A stretch of 64,000 nucleotides of DNA. Source: Saccharopolyspora galaxeae. GTDB taxonomy: Bacteria; Actinomycetota; Actinomycetes; Mycobacteriales; Pseudonocardiaceae. Location: assembly GCF_016526145.1 (NCBI RefSeq), contig NZ_JADDUE010000009.1:280812-344811 (forward strand), in the 5' to 3' direction. This document shows positions 1 through 8,756 of this stretch, piece after piece; the stretch's first letter is position 1, and each line of letters starts with the position of its first letter. Under the pieces are notes generated by a model. It had not been told where the DNA came from. It worked only from the letters and a program-made list of their open reading frames with translations, and made no database searches. Made by a program: the position numbers and the translations under genes.

Positions 1-623
1 AAGTAGTCCGCGAACTTCGCGCCCTCCTCCTGCTTGCCCTCCCGCACCCGGGAGCTCACCCGGCCCTGCTTCCACATCTTCTCGCGCAGCTCGCCGACCA
101 GGTCGGCGTCCTCGGAGAAGCGTTCGACCAGGATCGCGCGGGCGCCTTCGAGAGCGGCGTCGGCGTCGGCGACCCCGTTGTCCGCGTCGACGTACTCGGC
201 GGCGCGGGTCTGCGGGTCCTGCTGCGGGTCCGACAGCAGCAGGTCGGCCAGCGGCTCCAGCCCGGCCTCGCGGGCGATCTGGCCCTTGGTGCGCCGCTTC
301 GGCTTGTAGGGCAGGTAGATGTCCTCCAGCCGGGCCTTCGAGTCGGCGGCCAGCACCCGCGCGCGCAGCTCGTCGTCCAGCTTGCCCTGCGAGTCGATCG
401 ACTCCAGCACGGTGTTCCGGCGCTCTTCGAGCTCCCGCAGGTACCGCAGCCGTTCTTCGAGCGTGCGCAGCTGCGCGTCGTCGAGCGCCCCGGTGATCTC
501 CTTGCGGTAGCGGGCGACGAACGGCACCGTGGCGCCGCCGTCGAGCAGGTTCACGGCAGCGTCCACCTGCCGCTCCTGCACGCCGAGCTCCTCGGCGATC
601 CGTTGATGCACAGCCGTCGTCAC
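1..623 (-). CDS. tex: Tex-family transcription accessory protein, 5' part (runs off the window)
   Basis: Reading the minus strand from a GTG at 623 gives about 207 residues of the Tex N-terminal region: an HTH-like segment near the start ([15 protein letters not shown]), then [13 protein letters not shown], then the family signature [19 protein letters not shown] and the following LEPLADLL stretch. Tex is an RNA-binding protein with a YqgF-like domain and a C-terminal S1 domain that acts on transcription; those later domains lie outside the window. An in-frame TTG at 632 has AGGAAAGG four bases upstream and is an equally possible start. The gene is transcribed divergently from the ATPase regulator next to it, leaving about 160 bases for both promoters. 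Confidence 0.88.
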   Translation of the reverse strand, partial: MTTAVHQRIAEELGVQERQVDAAVNLLDGGATVPFVARYRKEITGALDDAQLRTLEERLRYLRELEERRNTVLESIDSQGKLDDELRARVLAADSKARLEDIYLPYKPKRRTKGQIAREAGLEPLADLLLSDPQQDPQTRAAEYVDADNGVADADAALEGARAILVERFSEDADLVGELREKMWKQGRVSSRVREGKQEEGAKFADY

Positions 624-789
624 GATTTCCAACCGACCTTTCCTGATCTTCGCGGGGTCGTCGGCGGCATTCTGCCCGACCGCGCGAATCCGCCTGCCCG
701 GGACACACGTCGGCGTGTCGGTCGCAGTGCCGTCCTCGCGCGCGAGTGCGGCTGTGACCTGCGGAATATCCTCACCGAGGGAGGTGGGC

Positions 790-3114
790 ATGGAGTCGGC
801 AACCACCGCGGGCGGCTCGATCAGCGGACTCCCGCCCGAGCCCGGGAGCTTCGTCGGCAGGCGCCGCGAACTCGCCGAAGCCCGCAGGCAGATGTACTTC
901 GGGCGGCTGGTGACGCTGACCGGCCCCGGCGGCGTCGGCAAGAGCCGGCTGGCGCTGCGGCTGGCCCGCAAGGTCCGCCGCGCGTTCCCGGACGGTGTGC
1001 GGCGGGTCGACCTGGCCGCGTTGCAGGACCCCGAGCTGGTGCCGCAGACGGTCGCGGCCGTGTTCGGACTGCGCCCGAAAGCGGGCGATCCCACCGCCGA
1101 CCTGCTCGAAATGCTCAAAGACGCCCGGCTGCTGCTGATCCTGGACGACTGCGACCACGTATTGCAGGCCACCGCCCGATTCGTGCGCGACGTGCTGGCG
1201 GTGCCGTCCGAAGTGCGCTTGCTGGTGACCAGCCGCGAGCCGCTCGGCGTGGCGGGTGAGCGGGTGCTGCCGGTCGCGCCGCTTTCGGTGCCGCAGGGCG
1301 GTTCCACGCCGGCCTCGGTGCACGGCGACGTGTTCGCCGACGCGATCCGCCTGTTCGTCGACCGTGCGGCGGCGGTGCAGCCCGGGTTCGCGCTCGACGA
1401 GCACAACCGGGACACGGTGGTGCGGATCTGCCGCAGGCTGGACGGGATGCCGCTGGCGATCGAACTGGCCGCGGCGCAGCTGGCCGACTGCTCCCCGCGC
1501 GAGGTGCTGCGCAGGCTCGACGATCGGTTCAGCCTGCTGACCAGCGGCGAGCGTCCGTCCCGTAACGATGCGCTGGTGGCGTCGATCGGCTGGAGCTATG
1601 GGTTGTGCACGGCGGACGAGCAACTGCTGTGGGCCCGCTTGGCGGTGTTCATCGGCGGGTTCGACAGTGTCGCGGCTCAGCAGGTGTGCGCCTTCGGCCG
1701 GTTGCCCGCCCACCGGGTCGTGGAGCTGCTCGACGTGCTGGTCACCAAGTCGGTCGTGCTGCGCGAGGAACACGAGGGCCGCGCCTACTACCGCATGTTC
1801 GACAGCATCCGGGAGTACGGCCTGTCCCAGCTGCGAATTGCGGGTGAGGAGGATTCGCTGCGGCAGCGGCATCGGGACTGCTTCCACAAGCTCGCCGAAC
1901 GCTTCAGCGCCGAGCAGTTCGGGCCGCAGCAGCTCGAGTGGATCCAGCACATGATCCGGATTCACCCGAACATCCGCCAAGTGCTGGCCGCCGATCTGCG
2001 CGAGCCGGAATGGGCGGCGATGGCGGTGGGGACGTCCGTACTGCTGTGGCCGTACTGGTTCTCCGGCAACGCGTTGCGCGAGGGCTACGGGTGGTTGCGG
2101 CGTTCGGTGGAGCTGCTCACCGAGCGGACCGGACCTCGTGCGGTCGGTCTGGCCACCGCTGCATTCGTGGCCGTGCACCTGGGGGAGCTGGACGTGGCCC
2201 GCAGCTCGCTGGTCACTGCGGACGAGATCGCCGACGAGCTCGGCAGAACGGCACTGCGCGCCCGGATGGGCATGGTGCACGGCATGGTGGCGATGTCCGA
2301 GGGACGGATGCGGGAGGCCGCCGACTTGCTGGAGCAGGCCGCGGCCGCGGAGAAGGTGGACGGCGATGCGTTCGGCTACGTCAATGCGATGATCCTGCTC
2401 TCCAGCGTCGCCTTCGTCTCGGGCGATCCGCGGGGCGCGACCGCAGCGGTGGAATGCCTGCGGTTGTGCGAGAGCAGCGGCGCGACGTGGACCAAGTGCT
2501 ACGCGTTGTGGGTGGTGGCGCTGCACCGCTGGCTCGCCGGTGATCACCGGGAGGCGGCACTGCTGGTGCAGCAAGCCGTCCGGTTGAACCGCTCGGCGCG
2601 GGACCTTAACGGGCTGGCGCTCTACCTGGACGTGCTGTCGTGGTGCACCACCGCGGCCGACCAGCCGCACCGGAACGCGCACCTGACTGGGGCCGCGGAT
2701 GCGCTGCGCCGGATCAGCGGTGGCCGGATGGGCGAGTCGACCTACTTCGACGACTACAACGCGGCGGCGCTCGCGTGGGGGCGGCAAGTGCTGGGCGAGC
2801 GGGAGTTCCAGGCGGCCTACCAGCGCGGAGCGGAATGGAGCCGGGAGGAGCTGTTCGCCTACGTGCTGGAGGAAGGCATCGGCCGCCCGGAACCGGCTCG
2901 TCCGGAGCCGGGTCGTTCCGCCCCCGGCGGGCTGAGTCCGCACGAGCTCCGCGCCGCGGTCCTGTCCGGAGAGGGTGTCACCGGCGCCGACCTCGCCGCG
3001 CGCCTGGGCATGGAAAGGCGGTCGGCCGAGCAGCTGCTCGAGGGAGTGCTGGCGCGGCTGGGTTTCCAGGACCGCGAGCAGATCGAGGACTGGCTGCGCG
3101 GACGGCAGCAGTAG
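790..3114 (+). CDS. LuxR/AfsR-type ATPase transcriptional regulator (NB-ARC + HTH)
   Basis: A 774-residue STAND-type regulator. The N-terminal third is an NB-ARC-like ATPase: Walker A GPGGVGKS, Walker [12 protein letters not shown], the [11 protein letters not shown] sensor motif and the [16 protein letters not shown] motif. A helical, TPR-like middle follows. The last 60 residues ([11 protein letters not shown]...[14 protein letters not shown]...LARLGF) align with a LuxR-type helix-turn-helix but are diverged. It lacks the N-terminal SARP domain of AfsR. ATG 790 is chosen because GGGAGGTGGG precedes it; an in-frame GTG at 715 would add residues of no domain character. Family members sense an unknown ligand and activate transcription; the target is not evident here, and the neighbours are unrelated. 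Confidence 0.85.
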   Translation: MESATTAGGSISGLPPEPGSFVGRRRELAEARRQMYFGRLVTLTGPGGVGKSRLALRLARKVRRAFPDGVRRVDLAALQDPELVPQTVAAVFGLRPKAGDPTADLLEMLKDARLLLILDDCDHVLQATARFVRDVLAVPSEVRLLVTSREPLGVAGERVLPVAPLSVPQGGSTPASVHGDVFADAIRLFVDRAAAVQPGFALDEHNRDTVVRICRRLDGMPLAIELAAAQLADCSPREVLRRLDDRFSLLTSGERPSRNDALVASIGWSYGLCTADEQLLWARLAVFIGGFDSVAAQQVCAFGRLPAHRVVELLDVLVTKSVVLREEHEGRAYYRMFDSIREYGLSQLRIAGEEDSLRQRHRDCFHKLAERFSAEQFGPQQLEWIQHMIRIHPNIRQVLAADLREPEWAAMAVGTSVLLWPYWFSGNALREGYGWLRRSVELLTERTGPRAVGLATAAFVAVHLGELDVARSSLVTADEIADELGRTALRARMGMVHGMVAMSEGRMREAADLLEQAAAAEKVDGDAFGYVNAMILLSSVAFVSGDPRGATAAVECLRLCESSGATWTKCYALWVVALHRWLAGDHREAALLVQQAVRLNRSARDLNGLALYLDVLSWCTTAADQPHRNAHLTGAADALRRISGGRMGESTYFDDYNAAALAWGRQVLGEREFQAAYQRGAEWSREELFAYVLEEGIGRPEPARPEPGRSAPGGLSPHELRAAVLSGEGVTGADLAARLGMERRSAEQLLEGVLARLGFQDREQIEDWLRGRQQ

Positions 3115-3197
3115 CGGCCCGGACCCTGCGCGAGCATTGATCGGCGGTCCGGTAGGGTGAGCCCGCTCTCCGCTCAGGCGGATCGTCTACACGGGCT

Positions 3198-3277
3198 GTG
3201 ACGATTTGGTCGTCACCTCGTCCCCCGTACTGAGCAAACTAGGTACCTGTGTACGTAATTACCGGGATGCACGTACA
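3198..3277. promoter_or_regulatory. two inverted repeats in the lysozyme gene leader
   Basis: The 189-base gap before the lysozyme gene holds a perfect 7-bp hairpin GTGACGA/TCGTCAC (3198-3204 and 3210-3216, loop TTTGG) and a 7-bp inverted repeat TGTACGT/ACGTACA (3250-3256 and 3271-3277). They could be a leader structure plus an operator for the downstream gene. I could not match them to a known riboswitch consensus. Confidence 0.4.
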
Positions 3278-3303
3278 CCCTCCGTGCCGGAGTCTGGGGT
3301 CTC

Positions 3304-4527
3304 GTGACACCCCCCGATCAACACACGAACCCCGAAGATGGCCGCGGGCCATCGACCCCGACCCCCGATCAACCGCAGAACCAAGACGTTTCCGCGGACA
3401 ACAGCTGGCGGGCGTCGGCGCTGCGCGCCGACAACGCGGTGCGCTCCGGTGTCGACCGGGTGCGTCCGCACGCCCACCGGGCCTGGCAGCGGGTCCTTCC
3501 GCTGCTGCGCCGCATCTGGCTGGCGCTGTTGCCGCTGGTGAAGCGCGTGCAGGGCACGACTGCTTGGCAGCGCGCCGAGCAGCGGGTGCGCCCGCTGGCC
3601 CGCGACCTCTCCGGCCGGGTCCGTTCCGCGACGTCCGAGTCGACCGCCGGGCAACACCGCAAGCAGCACCCGCGGCTGCGGGCGTTGCAAGCCGGTGGCG
3701 TCGTGGCAGCGGTCGGCGTGCTCGGCGTGGCGCTGGTCAGCATCGGCACCGGTTCCTCGTCCGATGACGTCCGCACCGCCGCGCACGTCGACGACATGCC
3801 CTCGGCCGGCCAGCAGAAGTCCCAGGCCGACGGGTCCGGCGGCGGCCTGTTCGGCGGCGACGACTCCGAGGAGCCCCCAGGGCCGGTGCCGGGACCGCCC
3901 GCGCACGGCATCGACGTGTCCAACCACAACGGCCCGATCGACTGGAAGCGGGTCGCCGGCGCCGGGCAGAACTTCGCGTTCGTGCTCTCCACCGACGGCA
4001 CCGACTTCGCCAGTCCCAAGTTCGACCAGCAGTACCACGGTGCGAAGGACGCCGGGATGATCGCCGGCGCCTACCACTTCGCCCGCCCCGACGAGTCCGC
4101 CGAGGCGCAGGCCGACAAGATGCTGTCGGTCATCGACTACAAGAAGGACGGCAAGACGCTGCCGCCGGTGCTCGACCTGGAGCCGAACTCCTCCGGCAGC
4201 AAGTGCTACGGCCTCTCGCCCGACCAGATGCACCAGTGGACGCAGAAGTTCAACGACCGCATCAAGGCCGCAACCGGCACGGACGTGATCGTCTACGCCA
4301 ACCCGTCGTTCTGGAAGCAATGCGCGGGCGGCACGGACAAGTTCGCCGACCACCCGCTGTGGGTCGCCTCCTACGGCGTGGACCAGCCGACTCCGCCTGC
4401 CGGGTTCCACAACTGGAACTTCTGGCAGTACACGGACAAGGGCAAGGTCGACGGCGTGCAGGGCAAGGTCGACCTGGACCACTTCAACGGCAGCGTCGGC
4501 GACCTGCAGAACCTCGCCGAGCAGTGA
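3304..4527 (+). CDS. Membrane-anchored GH25 lysozyme
   Basis: A 407-residue protein starting with GTG. Residues 1-125 are a charged, basic cytoplasmic region; one hydrophobic segment follows (VVAAVGVLGVALVSIG), then a Gly/Ser/Pro-rich linker. The C-terminal 200 residues are a glycoside hydrolase family 25 domain: GIDVSNHNG at its start, PVLDLEPN with the acidic catalytic residues, and the closing FWQYTDKGKVDG...VDLDHFNG. GH25 enzymes cut the MurNAc-GlcNAc bond of peptidoglycan. The topology is type II: short intracellular tail, one membrane span, enzyme outside. A role in cell-wall remodelling is inferred. The long basic N-terminus is unusual for a GH25 enzyme, and 3304 is the first in-frame start after the leader repeats. 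Confidence 0.9.
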   Translation: MTPPDQHTNPEDGRGPSTPTPDQPQNQDVSADNSWRASALRADNAVRSGVDRVRPHAHRAWQRVLPLLRRIWLALLPLVKRVQGTTAWQRAEQRVRPLARDLSGRVRSATSESTAGQHRKQHPRLRALQAGGVVAAVGVLGVALVSIGTGSSSDDVRTAAHVDDMPSAGQQKSQADGSGGGLFGGDDSEEPPGPVPGPPAHGIDVSNHNGPIDWKRVAGAGQNFAFVLSTDGTDFASPKFDQQYHGAKDAGMIAGAYHFARPDESAEAQADKMLSVIDYKKDGKTLPPVLDLEPNSSGSKCYGLSPDQMHQWTQKFNDRIKAATGTDVIVYANPSFWKQCAGGTDKFADHPLWVASYGVDQPTPPAGFHNWNFWQYTDKGKVDGVQGKVDLDHFNGSVGDLQNLAEQ

Positions 4528-4540
4528 GGTGCCGAGCAGT

Positions 4541-4575
4541 GCGGTTCCGGGCGGCCTGACCCCGTCCGGAACCGC
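4541..4575 (+). terminator. hairpin after the lysozyme gene
   Basis: A perfect 10-bp inverted repeat GCGGTTCCGG/CCGGAACCGC with a 15-base loop starts 13 bases after the lysozyme stop codon. It has no T tract, as is common in actinobacterial terminators. Confidence 0.55.
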
Positions 4576-4630
4576 AGGCCGCGACGTGCCCCGAACCGTC
4601 GTGGCCCGCAGACCGGTGGCGACACCGGAA

Positions 4631-4670
4631 ACGGACCCCGCCTGCTACCCCGAATGCAGGCGGGGTCCGT
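4631..4670 (+). terminator. strong 15-bp intrinsic terminator-like hairpin
   Basis: Perfect 15-bp arms at 4631-4645 and 4656-4670 (ACGGACCCCGCCTGC and its complement) with a 10-base loop. It is the second hairpin in tandem after the lysozyme gene and lies before the lipid kinase. Confidence 0.8.
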
Positions 4671-4690
4671 TGCTGCGCGAGCATCCCCGG

Positions 4691-4807
4691 GTGAGGTTCC
4701 GGATCACGGCCACCGACCGCACCGCCAGATGGCTCCGGACGGTCCTCGATCGGGCTCACGCGCGCGACCCGGACGGCACTACCGTCGAGCTCATCCAGCC
4801 CGCGTGA
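4691..4807 (+). CDS. possible small protein (38 aa) coupled to the lipid kinase
   Basis: A GTG at 4691, just after the terminator hairpin, opens a 38-residue frame beginning VRFRITATDRTARWLRT and ending TTVELIQPA. Its TGA overlaps the GTG start candidate of the downstream kinase as GTGA, the usual layout of translational coupling in this genome (compare argC/ACT). Composition is protein-like, but the ribosome binding site is weak and I do not recognise a family. Coding is not certain. Confidence 0.3.
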   Translation: MRFRITATDRTARWLRTVLDRAHARDPDGTTVELIQPA

Positions 4808-5802
4808 GCGTCCTCACCGGTGCGAACCCCCGGTGGTCCGAGCCCGGTAGTCTCGCGCGGCAGCCGAAGGAGGTCACCATCCGCTACGACGGGTCCGCGG
4901 CCAAGGCCGCTCTGATCGTCAACGCCCACTCCCGCACCGGCGGGCGCGCGTTCGAGTACGCGCGGGATCGGCTGCGCGAGCTGGACGTGCCGCTGCACGC
5001 GGCGTACCCGTTGCAGGACGCCTCGCGGCTGGTGGAGACCGTCGAGTCCGCCGTCGACGACGGGCACGACCTGATCGTGCTTGGCGGGGGTGACGGCACG
5101 GTGAGCTCGGTGGTCGACGTGCTCGCGCACCGCGAGGTGCCGATGGGCCTGCTGCCGCTGGGCACCGCGAACGACTTCGCCCGCACCATGCACATCCCGG
5201 ACGATCTCGACGCCGCTTGCCGCACCATCGCGCGCGGCCACGTGGTGGACGTCGACCTCGGGCTGTGCGGCGGGAACTATTACGTCAACCGCGCTTCGGC
5301 CGGTCTCGGTGCCGCCGTGGCGCAGCACATGTCGGCGTCGCTGAAGAAGCGCGTCGGCGCGCTGGCCTACCCGGTCGCCACGGTGCAAGCGCTGCGCAAG
5401 CACCGCCCGTTCACCGCGACGCTGGAATTCCCCGACGGCGACCACGAGCCGATGGAGTTCCCGGACCTGTTGCAGGTGTCGGTGGCCAACGGGCGCTATT
5501 TCGGCGGCGGCCAGGTCGCCGGGCAGGACGCCGGAATCGACGACGACACCCTCGACGTTTCGGTGCTGCGGCACGGGAGCCCGCTGCAGCTGCTTTCGGT
5601 GATGCGCGAACTGCGCACGGGCAGCAGCACCGACAGCAAGCTGGTGACCCACGTGCAGACCCGCTCGGTCGACCTGCGCACCGACGTCGACCTGGCGATC
5701 AACGTGGACGGCGAACTCGTCGCCACCACGCCGCAGCGCTTCACGGTCGCCCGCAACGCCCTGCACGTGATCGCACCACCGACCTGGACCGACGGCGAGT
5801 AG
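4804..5802 (+). CDS. Diacylglycerol kinase-family lipid kinase
   Basis: A YegS/DgkB-type kinase of about 310-330 residues. The catalytic domain begins AALIVNAHSRTGGRAF, continues to the nucleotide-binding motif VLGGGDGTVSSVV and GLLPLGTANDFARTM, and ends with the C-terminal beta-sandwich (VANGRYFGGGQVAGQDAGIDD, LAINVDGE). Members phosphorylate diacylglycerol or related lipids at the inner membrane face. The start is unclear. GTG 4804 overlaps a small upstream frame, but the extra 25 residues look non-conserved. An ideal Shine-Dalgarno (GAAGGAGG) sits five bases before an in-frame ATC at 4879, which would give the family-typical N-terminus. The stop is four bases from the convergent PIN-like gene. 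Confidence 0.88.
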   Translation: MSVLTGANPRWSEPGSLARQPKEVTIRYDGSAAKAALIVNAHSRTGGRAFEYARDRLRELDVPLHAAYPLQDASRLVETVESAVDDGHDLIVLGGGDGTVSSVVDVLAHREVPMGLLPLGTANDFARTMHIPDDLDAACRTIARGHVVDVDLGLCGGNYYVNRASAGLGAAVAQHMSASLKKRVGALAYPVATVQALRKHRPFTATLEFPDGDHEPMEFPDLLQVSVANGRYFGGGQVAGQDAGIDDDTLDVSVLRHGSPLQLLSVMRELRTGSSTDSKLVTHVQTRSVDLRTDVDLAINVDGELVATTPQRFTVARNALHVIAPPTWTDGE

Positions 5803-5806
5803 CGCG

Positions 5807-6348
5807 CTACCCGAACAGTTCGTCCGCCGTCGCGGGCATCCGGATGTGCCGTTCTTCCTGCAGCATGTCCATGAGCACGTCCCACGCCTTGTCCGGGTCG
5901 ATCAGCTCCCGCGCCACGGCTTCCTGCATGAGTCCGGCGGTCTGCCTCGTGGGGATTCCCTGCCTGCTCGCGTAGCACACGGCTTCCTGGTCGTCGCTGA
6001 TCCAATGCGAACCGCGCAACTCGGCGCGGTTGAGGATCACGTGGCAGGTCTGCGCCTCACCCAGATGCGCCCTCGGCCGCCGTGCGAGACCGCCGAACAC
6101 CGTCCGGCGGATCGTCTCTACTTGTCTGATCTCCGCGGTGGTGTCGATCTCGATCGGTACGCCGAGCCAGCCTTCGTACTCGATCCGGCTCAACGCCGGG
6201 TGGTGCCTGCTGGAAGTGCGCGCCTCGTAGGCGATCGCTTCCACCCAGCGTCCGCGCCCGTCCAGCGTGTCTTGGAGGATTTGCAGCCGGTCCACGGCTG
6301 CAAAGTTGCACAGCACCGTTTGTCGGGGAACAGGTACGGCCGGTTCAT
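5807..6348 (-). pseudogene. PIN-like domain protein, partner of the XRE-ImmA gene, with an N-terminal frameshift
   Basis: The main frame, readable from about 6340 down to 5807, has the layout of a PIN-like nuclease/toxin: VLCNFAAVDRL near the start, LGEAQTCHVI in the middle, then WISDDQEAVCYASRQGI. The natural start seems to be ATG 6348, which overlaps the stop of the upstream peptidase gene as ATGA and reads MNRPYLFPDK, a plausible PIN N-terminus with its first Asp. That frame then runs into the wrong register near 6320; one extra base after GACAA would join it to TVLCNFAAVDRL. Without it, translation can only start at internal GTG 6316 and lacks the first Asp. It is therefore a pseudogene, a sequencing error or a recoding site. 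The function is inferred from fold motifs and from its partner. Confidence 0.6.
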
Positions 6349-7472
6349 GGGTTGAAGACGGGCTCCTCGTCGGCGGGGTACGGACCGGACCACGCGCCGG
6401 AATCGAGCGTGTCGCGAAGGGTTTCCACCGGTAGGCCGCAAAGCTGGGCGACCGGGCGCAAGGTGATCTTGCCTTCCAGATAGGCGTCGAGGGCGTCGCC
6501 GGTCAGCGCCGCGGGGGAGCGCGAGTGCTTGCTGGCGTTGCGCCATTCGCCGTACTGGTCCGTGCGTTCGGTCAGATGCGCGCATTGCACGGTGCTCATG
6601 CGTCGGAATTGATCGCGTTGTGCCGGGCTGACTCGCGCCAGGCTGTGCAACCGCCAGGCGAGCGCGTCCGGCGAAACGGCCAGGTGCATGACCAGTTCTG
6701 CGAAGGCCCTCCGGTCGATCGGTGCGTCCGTGGCCAGCCGCCCGGCGATCACGGCTTCGGGCATGAGGAAGTGGGCGGCGAAGGAGTTGGCACGCAGTTC
6801 GCTGACCGCGCGCCGCCACTCCATGACGTCCTCGTCGACGTGCAGCTGATCGTCTCCGGCCAGGATGTGCGCGAGTTCGTGCGCGAGCGTGAACCGTTGC
6901 CGGGTCGGTACTTCGGTCGTGCCCACGACGATCACCCGGGCGTCGTCGTCGATCCAGGCCAGGCCGTCGAACCGCCCGTTGAGGTGCTGCACAGCCACTT
7001 CGATTCCGAAGCATCGTTCGAGCGTGGCGAAAAGGTCCGCACCGACACCTGGCGGGCCCTCGGGTAGCCGTGCCAGTGCTTGCTGTGCCAGGTCCGCACC
7101 TTGCCGGATGCCGAGTTCTGCGGGTGCGAACCGCAGCTCCGGAGTCGATCGGGCGCGATAGCCGAGTCCGGCCAGTCCGGCCCGGACTTCCGAGATGGTC
7201 TCGGCGGTTTCGATCGCCTTGTCCGCGACGGATCCGGCCGGCGTTGCCGCACGTGCCGCCACCGCGGGTTTCGAGCGTTCGGTGCCGAGCAGCCAATCGA
7301 CGGTGACGCCGCCGATTTCGGCGATGTTGGCCAGATCCAGCGAGCTGAAGCGGCGCGCTCCGCTGAGCGACTTGGACAGCTTCGAAGCGTCGAGCCCGGC
7401 CTGCTCCGCGAAGGCGGTCCGGTTGAGACCGGTCTTCTCGATCACCTCGCGTACTCGCTCCGAGATATCCAT
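6345..7472 (-). CDS. XRE-family regulator fused to ImmA/IrrE metallopeptidase
   Basis: A 375-residue protein. Residues 1-65 are a Cro/CI-type helix-turn-helix (RTAFAEQAGLDASKLSKSLSG). A linker follows, then an ImmA/IrrE-type zinc peptidase domain with HELAH at about 198-202 and a downstream ELRANSFAAHFLMPE. Family members cut a repressor or partner to switch on mobile-element or toxin genes. ATG 7472 is chosen over the upstream in-frame TTG 7481 because it starts directly with the HTH (MDISERVREV). The stop overlaps the PIN-like gene's ATG, so the two are translationally coupled, as in toxin-antitoxin or phage-defence pairs. A perfect palindrome just upstream (7490-7510) is the likely self-operator. 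Confidence 0.88.
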   Translation of the reverse strand: MDISERVREVIEKTGLNRTAFAEQAGLDASKLSKSLSGARRFSSLDLANIAEIGGVTVDWLLGTERSKPAVAARAATPAGSVADKAIETAETISEVRAGLAGLGYRARSTPELRFAPAELGIRQGADLAQQALARLPEGPPGVGADLFATLERCFGIEVAVQHLNGRFDGLAWIDDDARVIVVGTTEVPTRQRFTLAHELAHILAGDDQLHVDEDVMEWRRAVSELRANSFAAHFLMPEAVIAGRLATDAPIDRRAFAELVMHLAVSPDALAWRLHSLARVSPAQRDQFRRMSTVQCAHLTERTDQYGEWRNASKHSRSPAALTGDALDAYLEGKITLRPVAQLCGLPVETLRDTLDSGAWSGPYPADEEPVFNP

Positions 7473-7489
7473 GACCGCCAAGATAGCTG

Positions 7490-7510
7490 ATTTTGCGATT
7501 TTCGCAAAAT
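7490..7510. promoter_or_regulatory. palindromic operator upstream of the XRE-ImmA gene
   Basis: Perfect 9-bp arms ATTTTGCGA/TCGCAAAAT with a 3-base spacer, AT-rich in a GC-rich region, 18 bases from the ATG of the XRE-ImmA gene. The size and place fit autoregulation by the HTH domain of that protein; this is an inference. Confidence 0.6.
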
Positions 7511-7696
7511 GGTCGATCGGTGTGTTTATCGGGAAAGCCGGTAACCGCTACGCCGTCACGCGTACATCTGATTGGTCCGCCCGATTCACGCGCCGGTTCG
7601 CCTTCTCCTGAAAAACTTTCGCCTTGTCCTGAGTCCACCGTGCCGCACGGCCGGCGATCCCGGTCGGTGCGGCCGTTCTGGGGAGAGGAACGCACC

Positions 7697-8518
7697 GTGC
7701 TGAACACCCGTTGGAAACGCGCCGCGCTGGCCGGGGCGCTGCCGCTCGCGCTCGCGCTGCCCCTGCCCGCCGCGGCGGCTCCGGCAGCGCAACCGGCTCC
7801 GGCAGCGCAGCCGGGTCCGGTGACCGCCTACGACGACTCCTACTACCAGCCGGCGCTGGGCAAGACCGGCGAAGAGCTCAAGGTCGCGCTCAACGACATC
7901 ATCAGCACCAACGACCAGCTCACCTACGACCAGGTGTGGGACGCGCTGAAGGTCACCGACCAGGACCCGGCGAACCCGGACAACGTCGTCCTGCTCTACA
8001 CCGGCCGCTCCCAGGGCAAGGACACCAACGGCGGCGACGCCGACCAGTGGAACCGCGAGCACACCTGGGCCAAGTCGCACGGTGACTTCGGCACCGACGT
8101 CGGCCCGGGTACGGATGTGCACCACTTGCGGCCCACCGACGTGTCGGTGAACTCCGAGCGCGGCAACAAGGACTTCGACATGGGCGGCAGCGAGGTCGGC
8201 GAGGCGCCCGGCAACTTCACCGACGACGACTCCTACGAGCCGCGGGACGCGGTCAAGGGCGACGTCGCCCGCATGATCATGTACATGGCGGTGCGCTACG
8301 AAGGCGAGGACGGCGCACCGGACCTGGAGCTCAACGACAACGTCGACAACGGCGAAGCGCCGCTGATGGGCAGGCAGTCGGTGCTGCTGCAGTGGAACGC
8401 GCAGGACCCGCCGGACGATTTCGAGCGCAACCGCAACCAGGTCATCTTCGACCAGTTCCAGCACAACCGGAACCCGTTCGTCGACCACCCCGAGTGGGCG
8501 GGCGAGATCTGGCGCTGA
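7697..8518 (+). CDS. Secreted endonuclease I-family nuclease
   Basis: A 273-residue protein starting with GTG (GGGGAGAGGAA upstream). It has a clear Sec signal peptide: basic NTRWKR, a hydrophobic Ala/Leu core, then AAAAPAAQPAPAAQ as the cleavage region and an Ala/Pro linker. The mature part is an endonuclease I domain of the His-Me finger type: NREHTWAKSHG and DVHHLRPTDVSVNSERGNKDF hold the metal-binding and catalytic His/Asn residues. Such enzymes degrade extracellular DNA non-specifically, for nutrient supply or biofilm turnover. It is a single-gene unit closed by a strong hairpin. Upstream it faces the divergent XRE-ImmA gene. Confidence 0.9.
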   Translation: MLNTRWKRAALAGALPLALALPLPAAAAPAAQPAPAAQPGPVTAYDDSYYQPALGKTGEELKVALNDIISTNDQLTYDQVWDALKVTDQDPANPDNVVLLYTGRSQGKDTNGGDADQWNREHTWAKSHGDFGTDVGPGTDVHHLRPTDVSVNSERGNKDFDMGGSEVGEAPGNFTDDDSYEPRDAVKGDVARMIMYMAVRYEGEDGAPDLELNDNVDNGEAPLMGRQSVLLQWNAQDPPDDFERNRNQVIFDQFQHNRNPFVDHPEWAGEIWR

Positions 8519-8527
8519 TCACCGGCA

Positions 8528-8555
8528 CGCACCACCGGGTTCGCCCGGTGGTGCG
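8528..8555 (+). terminator. intrinsic terminator of the endonuclease gene
   Basis: Perfect 12-bp stem CGCACCACCGGG/CCCGGTGGTGCG closed by a TTCG tetraloop, 10 bases after the stop codon. Confidence 0.8.
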
Positions 8556-8756
8556 CTGCTCGTCGCCGTGCCGGATGCGGCCGCCGGGCTCCGGCTGCAC
8601 GGGATTTGTGGTCCGGCCCCGAAGTCCGGCGGCGTACCGCCCCCGCGACGACTTCCCTCGTCATCCCGCGCGCACGTCGTGGGCTGGGTGTTTGCCGTTC
8701 GGCGTCGCTGCTGAAAAAACTGCGTACCGGCCGTTTCGACGAGGGAGGACCGTGTC

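Noticed and set aside
772..2943. A long open frame on the minus strand opposite the ATPase regulator
   Set aside because: It is the mirror of a strongly GC3-biased gene: His/Arg/Pro/Gln-rich, with no domain. The plus-strand frame has Walker motifs and an HTH.
3115..3303. ydaO (cyclic di-AMP) riboswitch upstream of the lysozyme gene
   Set aside because: Such riboswitches precede some actinobacterial cell-wall hydrolases, but I could not find the conserved ydaO core here.
8519..8756. Cobalamin or SAM riboswitch ahead of the MetE-like gene
   Set aside because: No conserved box of either class is visible in the 238-base gap; only the endonuclease terminator is seen.
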